Below, piece after piece: positions 1 through 7,518 of a stretch of DNA of 64,000 bases. The notes beneath the pieces were generated by a model, which made no database searches, was not told where the DNA came from, and worked only from the letters and a program-made list of their open reading frames with translations. Position 1 is the stretch's first letter. Each line of letters starts with the position of its first letter. The stretch comes from Denitrificimonas caeni (GTDB taxonomy: Bacteria > Pseudomonadota > Gammaproteobacteria > Pseudomonadales > Pseudomonadaceae). The translations under genes were made by a program, and so were the position numbers. The stretch lies in the NCBI RefSeq assembly GCF_905120345.1, contig NZ_CAJHOA010000005.1, positions 1-64,000 on the forward strand, given 5' to 3'.

Positions 1-76
1 ATTTATGATTGAATTTGAAGACCGCTTAACGGATTATATTTAACCTTGGCAGTTACACAGAATCATTTACAGGGTC
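1..76 (+). mobile_element. 3' end of an IS256-family insertion sequence (partial)
   Basis: The window opens inside an element whose body lies to the left. Positions 2-43 read as the last 13 codons of an ORF ending FEDRLTDYI-stop, which resembles the C-terminus of IS256-family transposases. After it, 53-76 is a 24-nt sequence (TTACACAG...TTACAGGGTC) that matches 18 of 24 bases of the terminal repeat at 5787-5810, which belongs to the dead IS256 copy at about 5 kb. Two ends of one element type would show this match. The transposase reading rests on very few residues. Confidence 0.5.
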
Positions 77-87
77 ATAGCATGGTT

Positions 88-127
88 TTTTAGTAGGCCC
101 CTTCCGACCGCTTAGCTCTACGTTAGT
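88..127 (+). other. Right half of a damaged integron attC site
   Basis: The segment ends in CGTTAGTT, a GTTRRRY-type core as found at the right end of attC sites. The left arm is missing, and the IS256 end at 76 lies just upstream. It would mark the left boundary of the cassette that carries the toxin-antitoxin pair. Confidence 0.35.
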
Positions 128-132
128 TACTA

Positions 133-408
133 CTACGCCGGAAATTTTTGTTTCTGATGTAGTACTCGCATAATACGAATTACTGAACCATCAACTGAAT
201 AGGAAACTATCATTGATATCTCAGGGATTATGAGTAATCGACCTTTTATATCATCTCGTTGTACGCCCATTAATGGGTGCCGAAGTAAATTATCTACTTT
301 ATCTTCAATGACCTGATCTGTTTTATCTGCAACCGCAGGATTAAAATCATAAAGAAATTCAAAGATTTTTTCTCGGTCGTTCAGAGATTCTTCTTCCCAT
401 AGAATCAC
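133..408 (-). CDS. RelE/ParE-family toxin
   Basis: A 91-residue basic protein with the RelE/ParE layout: an N-terminal helix pair (DREKIFEFLYDF, then VIEDKVDNLL), the HPLMG turn, a GRLLIIPE strand, and a C-terminal IRIMRVLH.QKFP strand. Members of the superfamily are mRNA interferases or gyrase poisons; which one cannot be told here. The start overlaps the stop of the antitoxin gene by 4 nt (ATGA), so translation is coupled. The pair lies between two attC-like sites, opposite to the attC orientation, as is common for toxin-antitoxin cassettes, and may stabilise the array. Confidence 0.8.
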   Translation of the reverse strand: MILWEEESLNDREKIFEFLYDFNPAVADKTDQVIEDKVDNLLRHPLMGVQRDDIKGRLLIIPEISMIVSYSVDGSVIRIMRVLHQKQKFPA

Positions 409-692
409 GGATTAACACTCCGGCTGCGAATCTTAGCCTTGCGTTCTGCCATTATGGATTTGGCTTGGTCATGTTCAATAAAAGTAGACTTGCCGGCATC
501 TAATTTGTCAAAAGCTAAATTTACTTGCTCATTTAGCCAAACATCATGAGACAAGGCTTTACGTTGTTGATCAGCCAATTGTTCTGTAAGATTTCTGCAA
601 GCATCACTAAGGGTACGGCCTTGGCTTTCAGCCATTTGTTGGGCTAGGCGCTTGGTTTCTTCATCGACTCGAAACTGAATTCTAGTATCCAT
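405..692 (-). CDS. RelB/DinJ-family antitoxin
   Basis: A 95-residue protein starting MDTRIQFRVDEETK, the N-terminal ribbon-helix-helix DNA-binding segment of RelB/DinJ antitoxins, followed by a charged C-terminal half that would wrap the toxin. An upstream in-frame start at 722 would add ten residues unlike the family, so the ATG at 692 is preferred. It is the first gene of the operon and overlaps the toxin by 4 nt. By family precedent it should repress its own promoter together with the toxin. Confidence 0.75.
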   Translation of the reverse strand: MDTRIQFRVDEETKRLAQQMAESQGRTLSDACRNLTEQLADQQRKALSHDVWLNEQVNLAFDKLDAGKSTFIEHDQAKSIMAERKAKIRSRSVNP

Positions 693-732
693 AAGAGTAT
701 CCAACTTTTTGTGTGTGTACAAACGTTAGCAC

Positions 733-807
733 AGGACAACTAACAAGGCCAAGCACAAACGCCAGCAAGCTGGCTGGACTCGCTACGCTCGCCTGTGTTG
801 GCAGCGT
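733..807 (+). other. attC site interrupted by a group II intron
   Basis: Starts CTAACAAGGCC and carries complementary arms (CACAAACGCCAGC against GCCTGTGTTGGC) around an asymmetric loop, the usual attC architecture. The right core should read GCGTTRRRY, but after GGCAGCGT the sequence switches to GTGTGCCGGG, the 5' end of a group II intron. It closes the toxin-antitoxin cassette. Confidence 0.65.
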
Positions 808-1335
808 GTGTGCCGGGCATGGCACTTAACTAGCGAGGTGCAAGTCCTCGTACCAGGTATTCGCAGAGCCGAAGGTTAGCGAAAGGGCAAGGGCGTTGTC
901 GCGAGACAGGGTCTGAAGGAAGTCCAACGCGAAATCGCGGGGCGATGAACAAGAACTCAATATGAGGTGTGACATATTTGGGGCCAGCGGGCACGTGACT
1001 GCTAAGCCCTCCATCTGCAACTGGAATATGTTTTATAAATTGAGCGTCTACGCGAGGAAAGTTAAGTGTTTTACCCTGGGAGGTCTGCAGTGTGTTGAAG
1101 GAGCAACTGACAATAGAGCAATCGATTGTGACCGCACTGCAGAAATCAGCAGAAGGCATAGTAGGCCGCACTCTTGCAGCTGAAGGCCTGAACAAATCAC
1201 GGAAAGTACTCGTTGGGGAAGTGTTTTTGAATGGCACCTGTTAAGCAGTTATCACTGCCTCTGGAAAGTGCAGAGGGTGAATCAGAAATGGGAAACCCAG
1301 CTGAACCAAAATCCACCTTTTGTTCATCATTAATA
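808..1335 (+). mobile_element. Truncated group IIC (attC-type) intron, 5' portion
   Basis: Begins GTGTG, the group II consensus, and continues with the conserved domain I pattern of bacterial group IIC introns, including GAGGTGCAAGTCCTCGTACC-type and AAGGGCAAGGGCGTTGTCGCG-like stretches. The intron-encoded reverse transcriptase would start at 1231 (MAPVKQLSLPLES), but only about 30 codons remain before unrelated sequence takes over. All catalytic RT domains and domains V/VI are missing, so it cannot move by itself. This intron group is known to insert in attC sites, which fits its 5' exon. Confidence 0.65.
1231..1335 (+). pseudogene. Start of group II intron reverse transcriptase/maturase (truncated)
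   Basis: About 30 codons that resemble the N-terminal lead-in of group IIC intron-encoded proteins (VKQLSLPLES, then EMGNPAEPKS). The reading frame then enters a fragment of another gene. No reverse transcriptase motif is present. Confidence 0.5.
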
Positions 1336-1340
1336 GACCG

Positions 1341-1454
1341 CGTAAGGAGGTCCCCGATGAAGGAACTGCTCCTATCGTGGGTACTTTGTATGTTCAGAAG
1401 TGGTTTGCTGGTGATAGCAAATCTATTGAAATAACGATAGACAAAAAAGACTAG
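1341..1454 (+). pseudogene. 3' fragment of a small conserved gene, copy of 32597-32767
   Basis: In the frame from 1344 it reads KEVPDEGTAPIVGTLYVQKW and continues to DKKD-stop. This is nearly identical to the last two thirds of the intact 56-residue gene at 32597-32767. Just upstream, CGCTATAAGG of the intact copy is CGCGTAAGG here, which breaks the frame, and the 5' part is replaced by intron sequence. It is a relic of duplication or of recombination with the 32 kb locus. Confidence 0.7.
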
Positions 1455-1760
1455 CTAGCTCGCCATGATTCTTAGTGCAGCTCGCTCATCCATGTGGCGG
1501 TACCTATCACGCCTCACTAAATACCTGGCATGCTTATCAAGTTATGCCTTTGTATCTTGCCTATTATAAGTCCCTATAAAAACAACATCCTTGGGCAAAT
1601 CAGCAATGCCAAAACATAACGACGTAATGATTACCGGCGCTGGCAGTTACCTATACCGCTAATAGTTAAGGGCGCTACATTCAGATTGATAGGAGTTGGG
1701 CCATAGCTAACCTTATATGCGCGACTGCTAGGGTGTGCAGTCCGCTAGGTAGTAACCCTC
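1455..1760. other. Non-coding stretch, possible decayed attC
   Basis: No convincing gene. Around 1613-1684 the sequence contains CATAACGACG and later GGGCGCTACATT, which resemble the two ends of the degenerate attC at 6987-7086, but the arms pair poorly. I see no terminator for the minus-strand gene that ends at 1761. Confidence 0.25.
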
Positions 1761-3710
1761 TCAGGGCAGCTGAATGCCGCCAGACTCGCTGTGCAGCTGT
1801 CGCAATTGCCGTGAGAGCAAGTTGATATTGGCACCGGTCTCGTCCAGTTGCTGGCGCTGTTCTGCGCTCATCAGTGAGAGCAGGCGCTGTTTCAGGTCTT
1901 CAGCGCTGGTCAGTAACATCTGCTGTCGGGCTGTGGCAATCTTGAGAAATTGCTGTGATTCTTGTGGTTGTGGCAAACCATAGCCCTCGCTCAATAGCTC
2001 TCCGGGACGGCTCAAAAAGCTGCTGCCACTCAGCAGTCCCTGCATCAATTGCGCGGCTTCGTTCAACTCGGGTGGTGCATCGTTGGACAGGAAGCGTAGT
2101 TTGAGATCCTGCTGTATTTCCAGCACATGCCGACGCTGAATGGCTTCTTCAAGTACCAGCAAGGCAGCTGTGGAGCGGGTGTTTGCTGCTGCAAACCAGG
2201 TTTGTCGGTTGCTGGCTGGGCTGCTGAGCCAGTCTTCTAAGCGTGCAAAGGGAATCTGTAGCTGGCGGCGTAGTACCTCGAACATGTGGTTGTAGCGTTT
2301 GTGGTAGGAGTCGAAGTAGTAGCCCTGGCGTAGCGCTGCCTGATGATCCTGCAATGGTTTTAGGTCAGCCAATCCCCGAGCGTCGAGCAGTGCAAGCAGA
2401 CCGGTTGGGGTCTGACTGTCGAGGCTCTGCAGTTGAGGCAAGGCACTGCCGCTGCGCAGTAATTTCAGGGTTTCCACTGCACAGTTGTTGCTCACGAAAT
2501 AATAGGTGCCGTCATAACTCCAGTGCAGGGCAGTGGCCTGTTGAGCCAGCCGATGACGGGCTTGGGCATCCAGCCGTAGGGGAACCGAGCTGAGACCACG
2601 CAGTTCAAGCTGGGTGTATTCATCCACTACCTTTTGCAGCGGCAGCAGGAACAGGCGGGATGGGTAATTGCCCATCAAACCATCCCAACTGGATAGCTGC
2701 ACATCATCCACAAAGGCGCGGAAGGACAGCACTAGGTGGTGCTCCAGATCCAGCAGGCAATCCGGTCCAGGTGTTCGGCCCGGAGCACAAATCACCAGCC
2801 GCAACATGCTGTGGCCCCAGCGGCCTGCCCAGCTTTCATCGGGTTCAGCCAGTAGATAATGCACCTGATAAATACGTTCCGGATCGAGCCAGGCCAGCGC
2901 TTGAGGGCTGGTGTCTAGGCTGGCATTTAAATAGGGGAGTTGCGTTGTACATGGCTGGGTGTGAGCGGGAGCCCAGGCAAAATGTGTTTGCAGATAATCG
3001 GCTAAAGCTGGGCGACGGCAAGCGTACTGCGGATCCAGTAGAAAATACTCCAGATTGACCGCCACAAACTCCTGTGGATTATGGAGTTCGTAGGTGTCGG
3101 GGCTGCGCAGTTGTTGAAAGTTGTCTGCATCGCGTCGCCCGCGCTTGCCGATCTGCTGCTGCCAGCCAGCCAGATCCAGCCAACGGGGTGCGTCGCTGAG
3201 GGTAAATTGCCTGTTGGTCTGGCCTCGGCACTCGCTGGGCAGACCGATATGACCTTGGACGCGCTCGCGGCTACGGCAGTGCTGCAGCAGCCGGCGCTCA
3301 TCGGTTAGCCAGAAACGCCCACGGTCATACAGGTGCGCGAGCTCATGAATGAGCGTCGCTTTGAGCTCGGTGCGTAGAGTGGGGTGCTGGCGCCCGGAAA
3401 TATTATGGCTGTCGCTTGTGGACAAAAGAACCGGCAACCAGCGTTGATTCAGTGTGATTTTGCCGCCTGGGCTGGCGCGGCCCATCACGTTATCCGGCAG
3501 ATGCTGGCTCCAGCTGACCGGTACTGTCTGATCCAATTGCTCGACCATCCTTGGCGGCAAGACTGTAAACACCTCATCCAGCAATTGCTGGGAGGCTTGC
3601 AGTTGATCTTCTGTCAGTTGTTGCTGCTCAAGCTGTAAGCGCAGAGCCGCCTGTACAGGCGAGGCGGTTAGCAGCAAGAGGCTGAAGAGCAGCGCATAGG
3701 CAGATAGCAT
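1761..3710 (-). CDS. DUF4105-domain secreted protein with N-terminal HExxH region
   Basis: About 649 residues with a signal peptide (MLSAYALLFSLLLLTASPVQA). The N-terminal half holds HELAH at about residues 122-126, the zinc-binding motif of a metallopeptidase-like fold. The second half matches DUF4105 (WAGRWGHSML, later YYFVSNNCAVETLKLL, with a conserved Asn-Asn-Cys). The function is not established; it is probably periplasmic or outer-membrane associated. A TTG at 3737 overlaps the upstream stop as TTGA, but the ATG at 3710 gives a cleaner signal peptide. It follows the DUF2388 gene directly, an arrangement I recall from Pseudomonas. Confidence 0.8.
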   Translation of the reverse strand: MLSAYALLFSLLLLTASPVQAALRLQLEQQQLTEDQLQASQQLLDEVFTVLPPRMVEQLDQTVPVSWSQHLPDNVMGRASPGGKITLNQRWLPVLLSTSDSHNISGRQHPTLRTELKATLIHELAHLYDRGRFWLTDERRLLQHCRSRERVQGHIGLPSECRGQTNRQFTLSDAPRWLDLAGWQQQIGKRGRRDADNFQQLRSPDTYELHNPQEFVAVNLEYFLLDPQYACRRPALADYLQTHFAWAPAHTQPCTTQLPYLNASLDTSPQALAWLDPERIYQVHYLLAEPDESWAGRWGHSMLRLVICAPGRTPGPDCLLDLEHHLVLSFRAFVDDVQLSSWDGLMGNYPSRLFLLPLQKVVDEYTQLELRGLSSVPLRLDAQARHRLAQQATALHWSYDGTYYFVSNNCAVETLKLLRSGSALPQLQSLDSQTPTGLLALLDARGLADLKPLQDHQAALRQGYYFDSYHKRYNHMFEVLRRQLQIPFARLEDWLSSPASNRQTWFAAANTRSTAALLVLEEAIQRRHVLEIQQDLKLRFLSNDAPPELNEAAQLMQGLLSGSSFLSRPGELLSEGYGLPQPQESQQFLKIATARQQMLLTSAEDLKQRLLSLMSAEQRQQLDETGANINLLSRQLRQLHSESGGIQLP

Positions 3711-3733
3711 CTGCTGTTTCCATCCACCGTGAC

Positions 3734-4051
3734 TCAAAGAGCGAGGATAGCCTCGGCCAGTTGCATGTCAGTCGCCTCGAGGGTAGGCAGCTGTTGACGA
3801 ATGTGGCTCAGGGCTGCTTCAAGGTTGACACCACGCAACTCACCGGCACTACCGACAAAACTGGCGGCATCACTTTTGGCGGCAAGTATAACCTTGTCAT
3901 TGCCAATGTTCGACGTAGCGTCGCTGGTGCTCTCGGACGTATTAGCTAATGAGCTGCCAATCGTGTCAGTGGAGGCAATAAAACTGCTCGCTGATACAGC
4001 ACCGGCGAAGCTCAACAGGCCCGCTACGATGAAAAGAGAAAGGCGTTGCAT
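3734..4051 (-). CDS. DUF2388-family small exported protein
   Basis: A 105-residue protein with a signal peptide cut after VSAS. The mature part has the typical DUF2388 pattern: SFIASTDTI, SDATSNI.NDKVILAAKSDAASFVGS, and a C-terminal ALSHIRQQLP...AEAILAL. The family is largely confined to Pseudomonas relatives and has no known function. It is the first gene of a two-gene operon with the DUF4105 protein, and its stop overlaps a possible TTG start of that gene. Confidence 0.8.
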   Translation of the reverse strand: MQRLSLFIVAGLLSFAGAVSASSFIASTDTIGSSLANTSESTSDATSNIGNDKVILAAKSDAASFVGSAGELRGVNLEAALSHIRQQLPTLEATDMQLAEAILAL

Positions 4052-4082
4052 AAAAGTATCCTTATAGAAGGTGCATACAATA

Positions 4083-4187
4083 AAATTCCGGCAAGCCGAG
4101 ACTGTTCTGGCTCATAATATCAGCCGTCATCAGACGGCTACCAACGTTGCCTGCTGTGCGACAGTTGGCGGTTACCTAAGCGTTATA
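4083..4187 (+). other. attC-like (or attI-like) site upstream of the PH-domain cassette
   Basis: Contains a 7-bp hairpin (AGCCGTC-ATCA-GACGGCT) and ends in GGTTACCTAAGCGTTATAG, an integron core of GTTRRRY type. It precedes the first cassette of the 4.1-10.9 kb array. Whether it is a cassette attC or a degenerate attI cannot be decided without an integrase gene. Confidence 0.4.
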
Positions 4188-4214
4188 GATTTCAATAATC
4201 TCAAGGAAAAAAAG

Positions 4215-4619
4215 ATGTCATATATTGATGAGTCACTATCAAAAGGCGAACAAACTCATGAAATTTTTAAGCTCCACTGGTTTTCAAAAATCCCAATGTT
4301 TATTTGGCTCATATTAGCAATTCCAACCATTGGCCTCACTGCCTTATTAGCCCTCTGGGAATGGTTAAAACTTCGGAGCATTGAACAAGGTGTTACAAAT
4401 AAAAGGGTCATCCGAAAAAGTGGAATTATCTCTAGAAAAACAGATGAAATGAAAATAAGCTCAATTGAAACTGTAGAAATCGACCAAAGTGTATTAGGTC
4501 GTATATTTGGTTTTGGTAATGTAAAAATAACAGGCCGCGGAATCAGTGATGTTGTCTTTATGAAAGTTGATAATCCATTGGATGTCAAGAAATCCATAGA
4601 AAGTATCGATGTAGTATAA
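4215..4619 (+). CDS. PH-domain (YdbS/bPH2-like) membrane protein, integron cassette
   Basis: A 134-residue protein with two close membrane segments (about 26-52), then a bacterial PH-like domain with NKRVIRKSGI and KISSIETVEI, the pattern of YdbS/YdbT-type bPH2 proteins. The ATG at 4215 follows an AAGGAAAAAAAG ribosome site; longer forms from 4071 would run through the recombination site. It lies between an integron core at about 4181 and an attC at 4623, so it is a complete cassette. Role unknown. Confidence 0.75.
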   Translation: MSYIDESLSKGEQTHEIFKLHWFSKIPMFIWLILAIPTIGLTALLALWEWLKLRSIEQGVTNKRVIRKSGIISRKTDEMKISSIETVEIDQSVLGRIFGFGNVKITGRGISDVVFMKVDNPLDVKKSIESIDVV

Positions 4620-4622
4620 AGC

Positions 4623-4697
4623 TATAATAAGGCCCAGCAACGCGCACCTACGGTGCTGGACTCGCACAAGCGCTCGCAGTTGTGGGCGGCGTTATGT
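4623..4697 (+). other. attC site
   Basis: TATAATAAGGCCCAGCAACGCGCAC at the left pairs roughly with GTTGTGGGCGGCGTTATG at the right, with a central hairpin (GCACC...GGTGC). The right end has the GCGTTATG core. It directly follows the stop of the PH-domain gene. Confidence 0.65.
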
Positions 4698-4701
4698 GTA
4701 A

Positions 4702-4950
4702 ATGAGTATGAGTCAGAATGAAATAAAAATTGATTGTGAAAAAGGTTTTGGAAACAATTGAAAAACAAGCTCAATGATATAGGTTTAGGCGTAATAGCAG
4801 TGACTGAGTTTGATTGCTCTGACCTAGAGTAGGTGAGCGTATTAAAGTGGTTTTTGCAACTTATTTTACCAAGTTCAAAGGAGTAAACTGCTCTGAGCGA
4901 ATTGCAGTGATGCACAGCATGCATGGTTAGGTACAGCAGGAACAGTAAAT
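4702..4950 (+). pseudogene. Possible cassette gene remnant cut by IS256
   Basis: An ATG at 4702, right after an attC core, opens a short frame (MSMSQNEIKIDC...) that stops after 19 codons. A neighbouring frame continues with plausible coding sequence (LNDIGLGVIAVTEFDC) until the dead IS256 begins. This looks like a frameshifted cassette gene whose 3' part was replaced. No family is recognised. Confidence 0.3.
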
Positions 4951-5749
4951 GGGCATATTTGACTGAGTTGCGCACCATGTGAGCGATACAAAGCTGAATT
5001 TGAGTCTCAAGGAAGACCGCATTAATGGCATCCGGGAAGCCTTTTAGGCCATCAATACAAGCAATTAATATATCTTTTACGCCGCGATTTTGCAGCTCAG
5101 TGAGCACGTTAAGCCAGAATTTAGACCCTTCGTTTTCAGACAGCCATAAGCCTAATAGCTCCTTGTGGTCGTCCATGTTGACGCCCAAGGCAAGGTAAAC
5201 GGCTTTGTTGATCGCATGTTTATCTTGGCGGATCTTAACCACGATGCAGTCCAGATAAACGATGGGATAAACCGCATCCAGAGGCCATGACTGCCACTCA
5301 ACAACCTGATCAATAACGGCATCAGTGACTTTGGATATGAGGCTTGCAGACACATCTGCGCCGTACATTTCTTTGAAGGTGTCGACAATTTCTCGCGTCG
5401 TCATGCCTTGGGCATAGAGAAATAGAATTTTGTCATCCATCGAGGTAAAACGGGTTTGGTGTTTTTTCACCAGCTGCGGCTCAAAATCACCTTGTCAGTC
5501 ACGTGACGTATCCAGTTCAAACTGGCCATCTTCAGTGCGCACGGTTTTACGCGTGACACCATTGCGACTGTTGTCTGAACTGGACTGCTCGTGCTTGCGA
5601 TAGCCTAAATGCTCATCAAGCTCAACGCTAAGAGCTGCTTCCACCATGATCTTGGTGAGCATGGCTCGCATGTCTGTCAGATCTTTTTCAGTTTTGATAC
5701 CTTTTGCCGCTTCGCGTGCAAAGGCTGCGAGGTCTTTTTTGTTCATCAA
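4951..5749 (-). pseudogene. IS256-family transposase, broken
   Basis: Reading leftward, MNKKDLAAFAREAAKGI... and later VYLDCIVVKIRQD, KFWLNVLTELQNRGVKD and ACIDGLKGFPDAI are typical of IS256 transposases, including the first two catalytic Asp regions. An in-frame TGA at 5495-5497 (normally an Arg codon after DTSRD) splits the frame. The C-terminal third after MVRNSVKYA is missing, so the catalytic Glu is lost. The copy cannot transpose. Confidence 0.85.
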
Positions 5750-5786
5750 CTGTCTATCCTTTCCGTTATGGGGTAATGATAAACAG

Positions 5787-5810
5787 TTGCACAGATTTAA
5801 TTACAGTCTC
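5787..5810 (-). repeat. IS256-type terminal inverted repeat
   Basis: TTGCACAG...TTACAGTCTC lies just upstream of the transposase start and has 18 of 24 bases in common with 53-76 at the left edge of the window. It is read as the 5' terminal repeat of the broken IS256 copy. Confidence 0.6.
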
Positions 5811-5963
5811 TCGCGCTGTGTGAGTCATACAGTCGAAGGTCGTTTATGTTTGGGTTTAATCATTAATCTGGTCAGTCCTTTGAGCATCGCCAAGATAGTC
5901 ATCTCGCTTAGACAGTCCGATTTCATCTTTGTGGGTAATCAGCGTAAAGAGATGCCTAATGAC
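5811..5963. other. Unassigned sequence between IS256 end and the YdhK gene
   Basis: Two minus-strand frames are open for 30-35 codons here (one ending MIKPKHKRPSTV-stop, another ending DAQRTDQIND-stop), but neither has a clear start or known family. It may be the tail of a gene disrupted by the insertion. Confidence 0.25.
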
Positions 5964-6524
5964 TTACTTTTCTGATAGTTCATCTTCAACGACCCATTTA
6001 TGATTCGTTACTTTTTCCCCGTCTGTTGTTGAGAAATAATCAATCATATAAACGGTAGTCTGTTCGGCAGATTCAATTTCTGCTTTTGCTCCTTCCATCC
6101 CTTTCATATGATTAGCGAGTACCGTCACTTCAGCTCCATTTTCAAGAGGAGCGGGTGCTGGATTTTCAATTTCTTCATGGACAACCCATTTGTGATCTAA
6201 TACTTTCTCACTACCATCTGTAGGGGTGTAGTTGATGGAATATGCAGTGGTGTTAAATGCTCCGACAATTGTTGCGGTGGCTCCTTGCATGCCTTCCATA
6301 TGATCCGTTTGAATAATTGCTTCAGATCCGACTGCATACGTGGGGTTTGCGGCTTTCATTAAACCATTGGGAATACTTCCATCGTCAGAATGAACCATGT
6401 CATTCATATCTTCGTGGAAAACCTCTGCGCTCTTAGTGGACTCTTCATCGTTTGTTGCCGCCGAGCCATAGCCTGCAAGCACAAGAGCAAACGTAACGCC
6501 TATTACAAGTAATTGTTTTTTCAT
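5964..6524 (-). CDS. YdhK-family (DUF1541) protein, Firmicutes-like
   Basis: 186 residues with an N-terminal signal (MKKQLLVIGVTFALVLAG) and two tandem DUF1541 units (about 55-115 and 120-183), each with a D/NHM.GM.GA motif and ending HKWVV. Relatives are mostly cell-surface lipoproteins of Bacillus and Staphylococcus. The lipobox reads LAGY instead of LAGC, so the lipidated Cys is lost. The start has a strong AAAGGAGTG ribosome site, and a TATACT -10 lies upstream. It reads against the array and abuts a broken IS256 element. Acquisition from a Gram-positive donor is inferred. Confidence 0.75.
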   Translation of the reverse strand: MKKQLLVIGVTFALVLAGYGSAATNDEESTKSAEVFHEDMNDMVHSDDGSIPNGLMKAANPTYAVGSEAIIQTDHMEGMQGATATIVGAFNTTAYSINYTPTDGSEKVLDHKWVVHEEIENPAPAPLENGAEVTVLANHMKGMEGAKAEIESAEQTTVYMIDYFSTTDGEKVTNHKWVVEDELSEK

Positions 6525-6986
6525 TTCATATCACTCCTTTTTAGGTTAATTTTAGTATAACCATTATTTATCCAGCTATAAGCTAAACATTTACACTGCT
6601 TATAAATTAGACAGCGACTAGGAGCAGGGAAAACCAATAGGGTTGAGATTGGTGAGCTAGAGATAGCTAGGTAACAAATAAAATGCGCAGTTGTGCAAGG
6701 GGTTGCGCGTTTTTAATGATCATTGATAAGTAGTGCTAAATCATCCATAGGACTGGTTGTGCCAGCGAAATGTTCACCCAATACTGAGCATAAGATTTCT
6801 ACAGAATCAGAGTTTTCGCCTAATAATCTACTTGTTAAAACAGAAAACGATAAAAACTATTTTGTTAGCCAGTATATAAAAATGGGTGTTTTTGTCGGCG
6901 GTGCGGGTGTCGAGCTAGTAGATGAAAAAAAAGGTAAAAAAAATTTAAAAAATTGACATGGCTGTAAAAGGTAAGTTTAGCCAATA
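6525..6986. other. Promoter of ydhK-like gene, terminator-like hairpin and decayed coding sequence
   Basis: 6525-6580 holds the minus-strand promoter of the YdhK gene. 6683-6714 is a hairpin (GCGCA...TGCGC then TTTTT). From 6720 to about 6850 a minus-strand frame ends SPMDDLALLINDH-stop, and from 6723 to 6956 a plus-strand AT-rich frame (77 codons) runs up to the next attC. Neither has a convincing start or family; one of them may be a decayed cassette gene. Confidence 0.3.
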
Positions 6987-7086
6987 GCATAACAAGGCAA
7001 TAAAGCAGGACAAAAAACAGTTGACTGTTTTCGTTCCTCAACATTATAGCCAACTGTTTTTTGCCTCTTATTGGGGCGCTATATGC
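6987..7086 (+). other. attC site, long VCR-like type
   Basis: GCATAACAAGGCAATAAAGCAGG at the left and CCTCTTATTGGGGCGCTATATG at the right, with inner arms AAAAAACAGTTG and CAACTGTTTTTT that pair perfectly. The core is GCTATAT rather than GTTATAT. The about 100-nt length and AT-rich arms resemble attC sites of marine gammaproteobacteria more than those of Pseudomonas. Confidence 0.6.
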
Positions 7087-7119
7087 TTGGAATATAGAGA
7101 ATACGGAGTAGCTTGACGA

Positions 7120-7419
7120 ATGGATAAAAAAAGAAATAGACACTGGCCAAGTTATTTTTGGTTCTCTGTTGCGATTGTTGCTGCTATTGCCTTTATCTAT
7201 GAACAAAAGGCGTCATTGTTATTGCAAGCTGTTAGCTTTAGCTGTTTGGGATATTCAAGTATCCGGCTCGTGCCAGCTGACTTATTCGCTCGGAAGTTAT
7301 CGTTTTCAACGCTAATGGAGACAAAAAACAAGTATCGCCAATCTGATATTTTAATTCAGTCTTTTGGTATTCTTTTGCTGTTCATAAGCTTAGTGTTTGG
7401 CCATGTCGACAGCATATAA
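7120..7419 (+). CDS. Small membrane protein, integron cassette
   Basis: A 99-residue protein with hydrophobic segments at about 11-27, 32-50 and 80-95, ending FGHVDSI. The ATG at 7120 has CGGAG upstream. It is flanked by attC sites (6987-7086 and 7413-7495), so it forms one cassette. I recognise no family; cassette genes commonly encode such short unknown membrane proteins. Confidence 0.6.
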   Translation: MDKKRNRHWPSYFWFSVAIVAAIAFIYEQKASLLLQAVSFSCLGYSSIRLVPADLFARKLSFSTLMETKNKYRQSDILIQSFGILLLFISLVFGHVDSI

Positions 7420-7495
7420 CAAACGCCAGCACAAACGCGCTCTTTCAACGCTCGACTCACAACAAGTTGTTCGCGTGTGTGGTGGGCGTTATATT
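7413..7495 (+). other. attC site
   Basis: CATATAACAAACGCCAGCACAAACGCG at the left pairs with CGCGTGTGTGGTGGGCGTTATAT at the right. Both cores (TAACAAA and GCGTTAT) are intact. This is one of the clearest attC sites of the array. Confidence 0.75.
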
Positions 7496-7518
7496 TTACT
7501 GCCAAGAGGTCAATTTCT

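Noticed and set aside
830-1237. Minus-strand open frame of 135 codons
   Set aside because: It lies entirely within the group II intron RNA and has no start signal; it is a shadow of structured sequence.
2243-3638. Plus-strand open frames opposite the DUF4105 gene
   Set aside because: The minus-strand protein has clear motifs; the plus-strand frames have no starts or family features.
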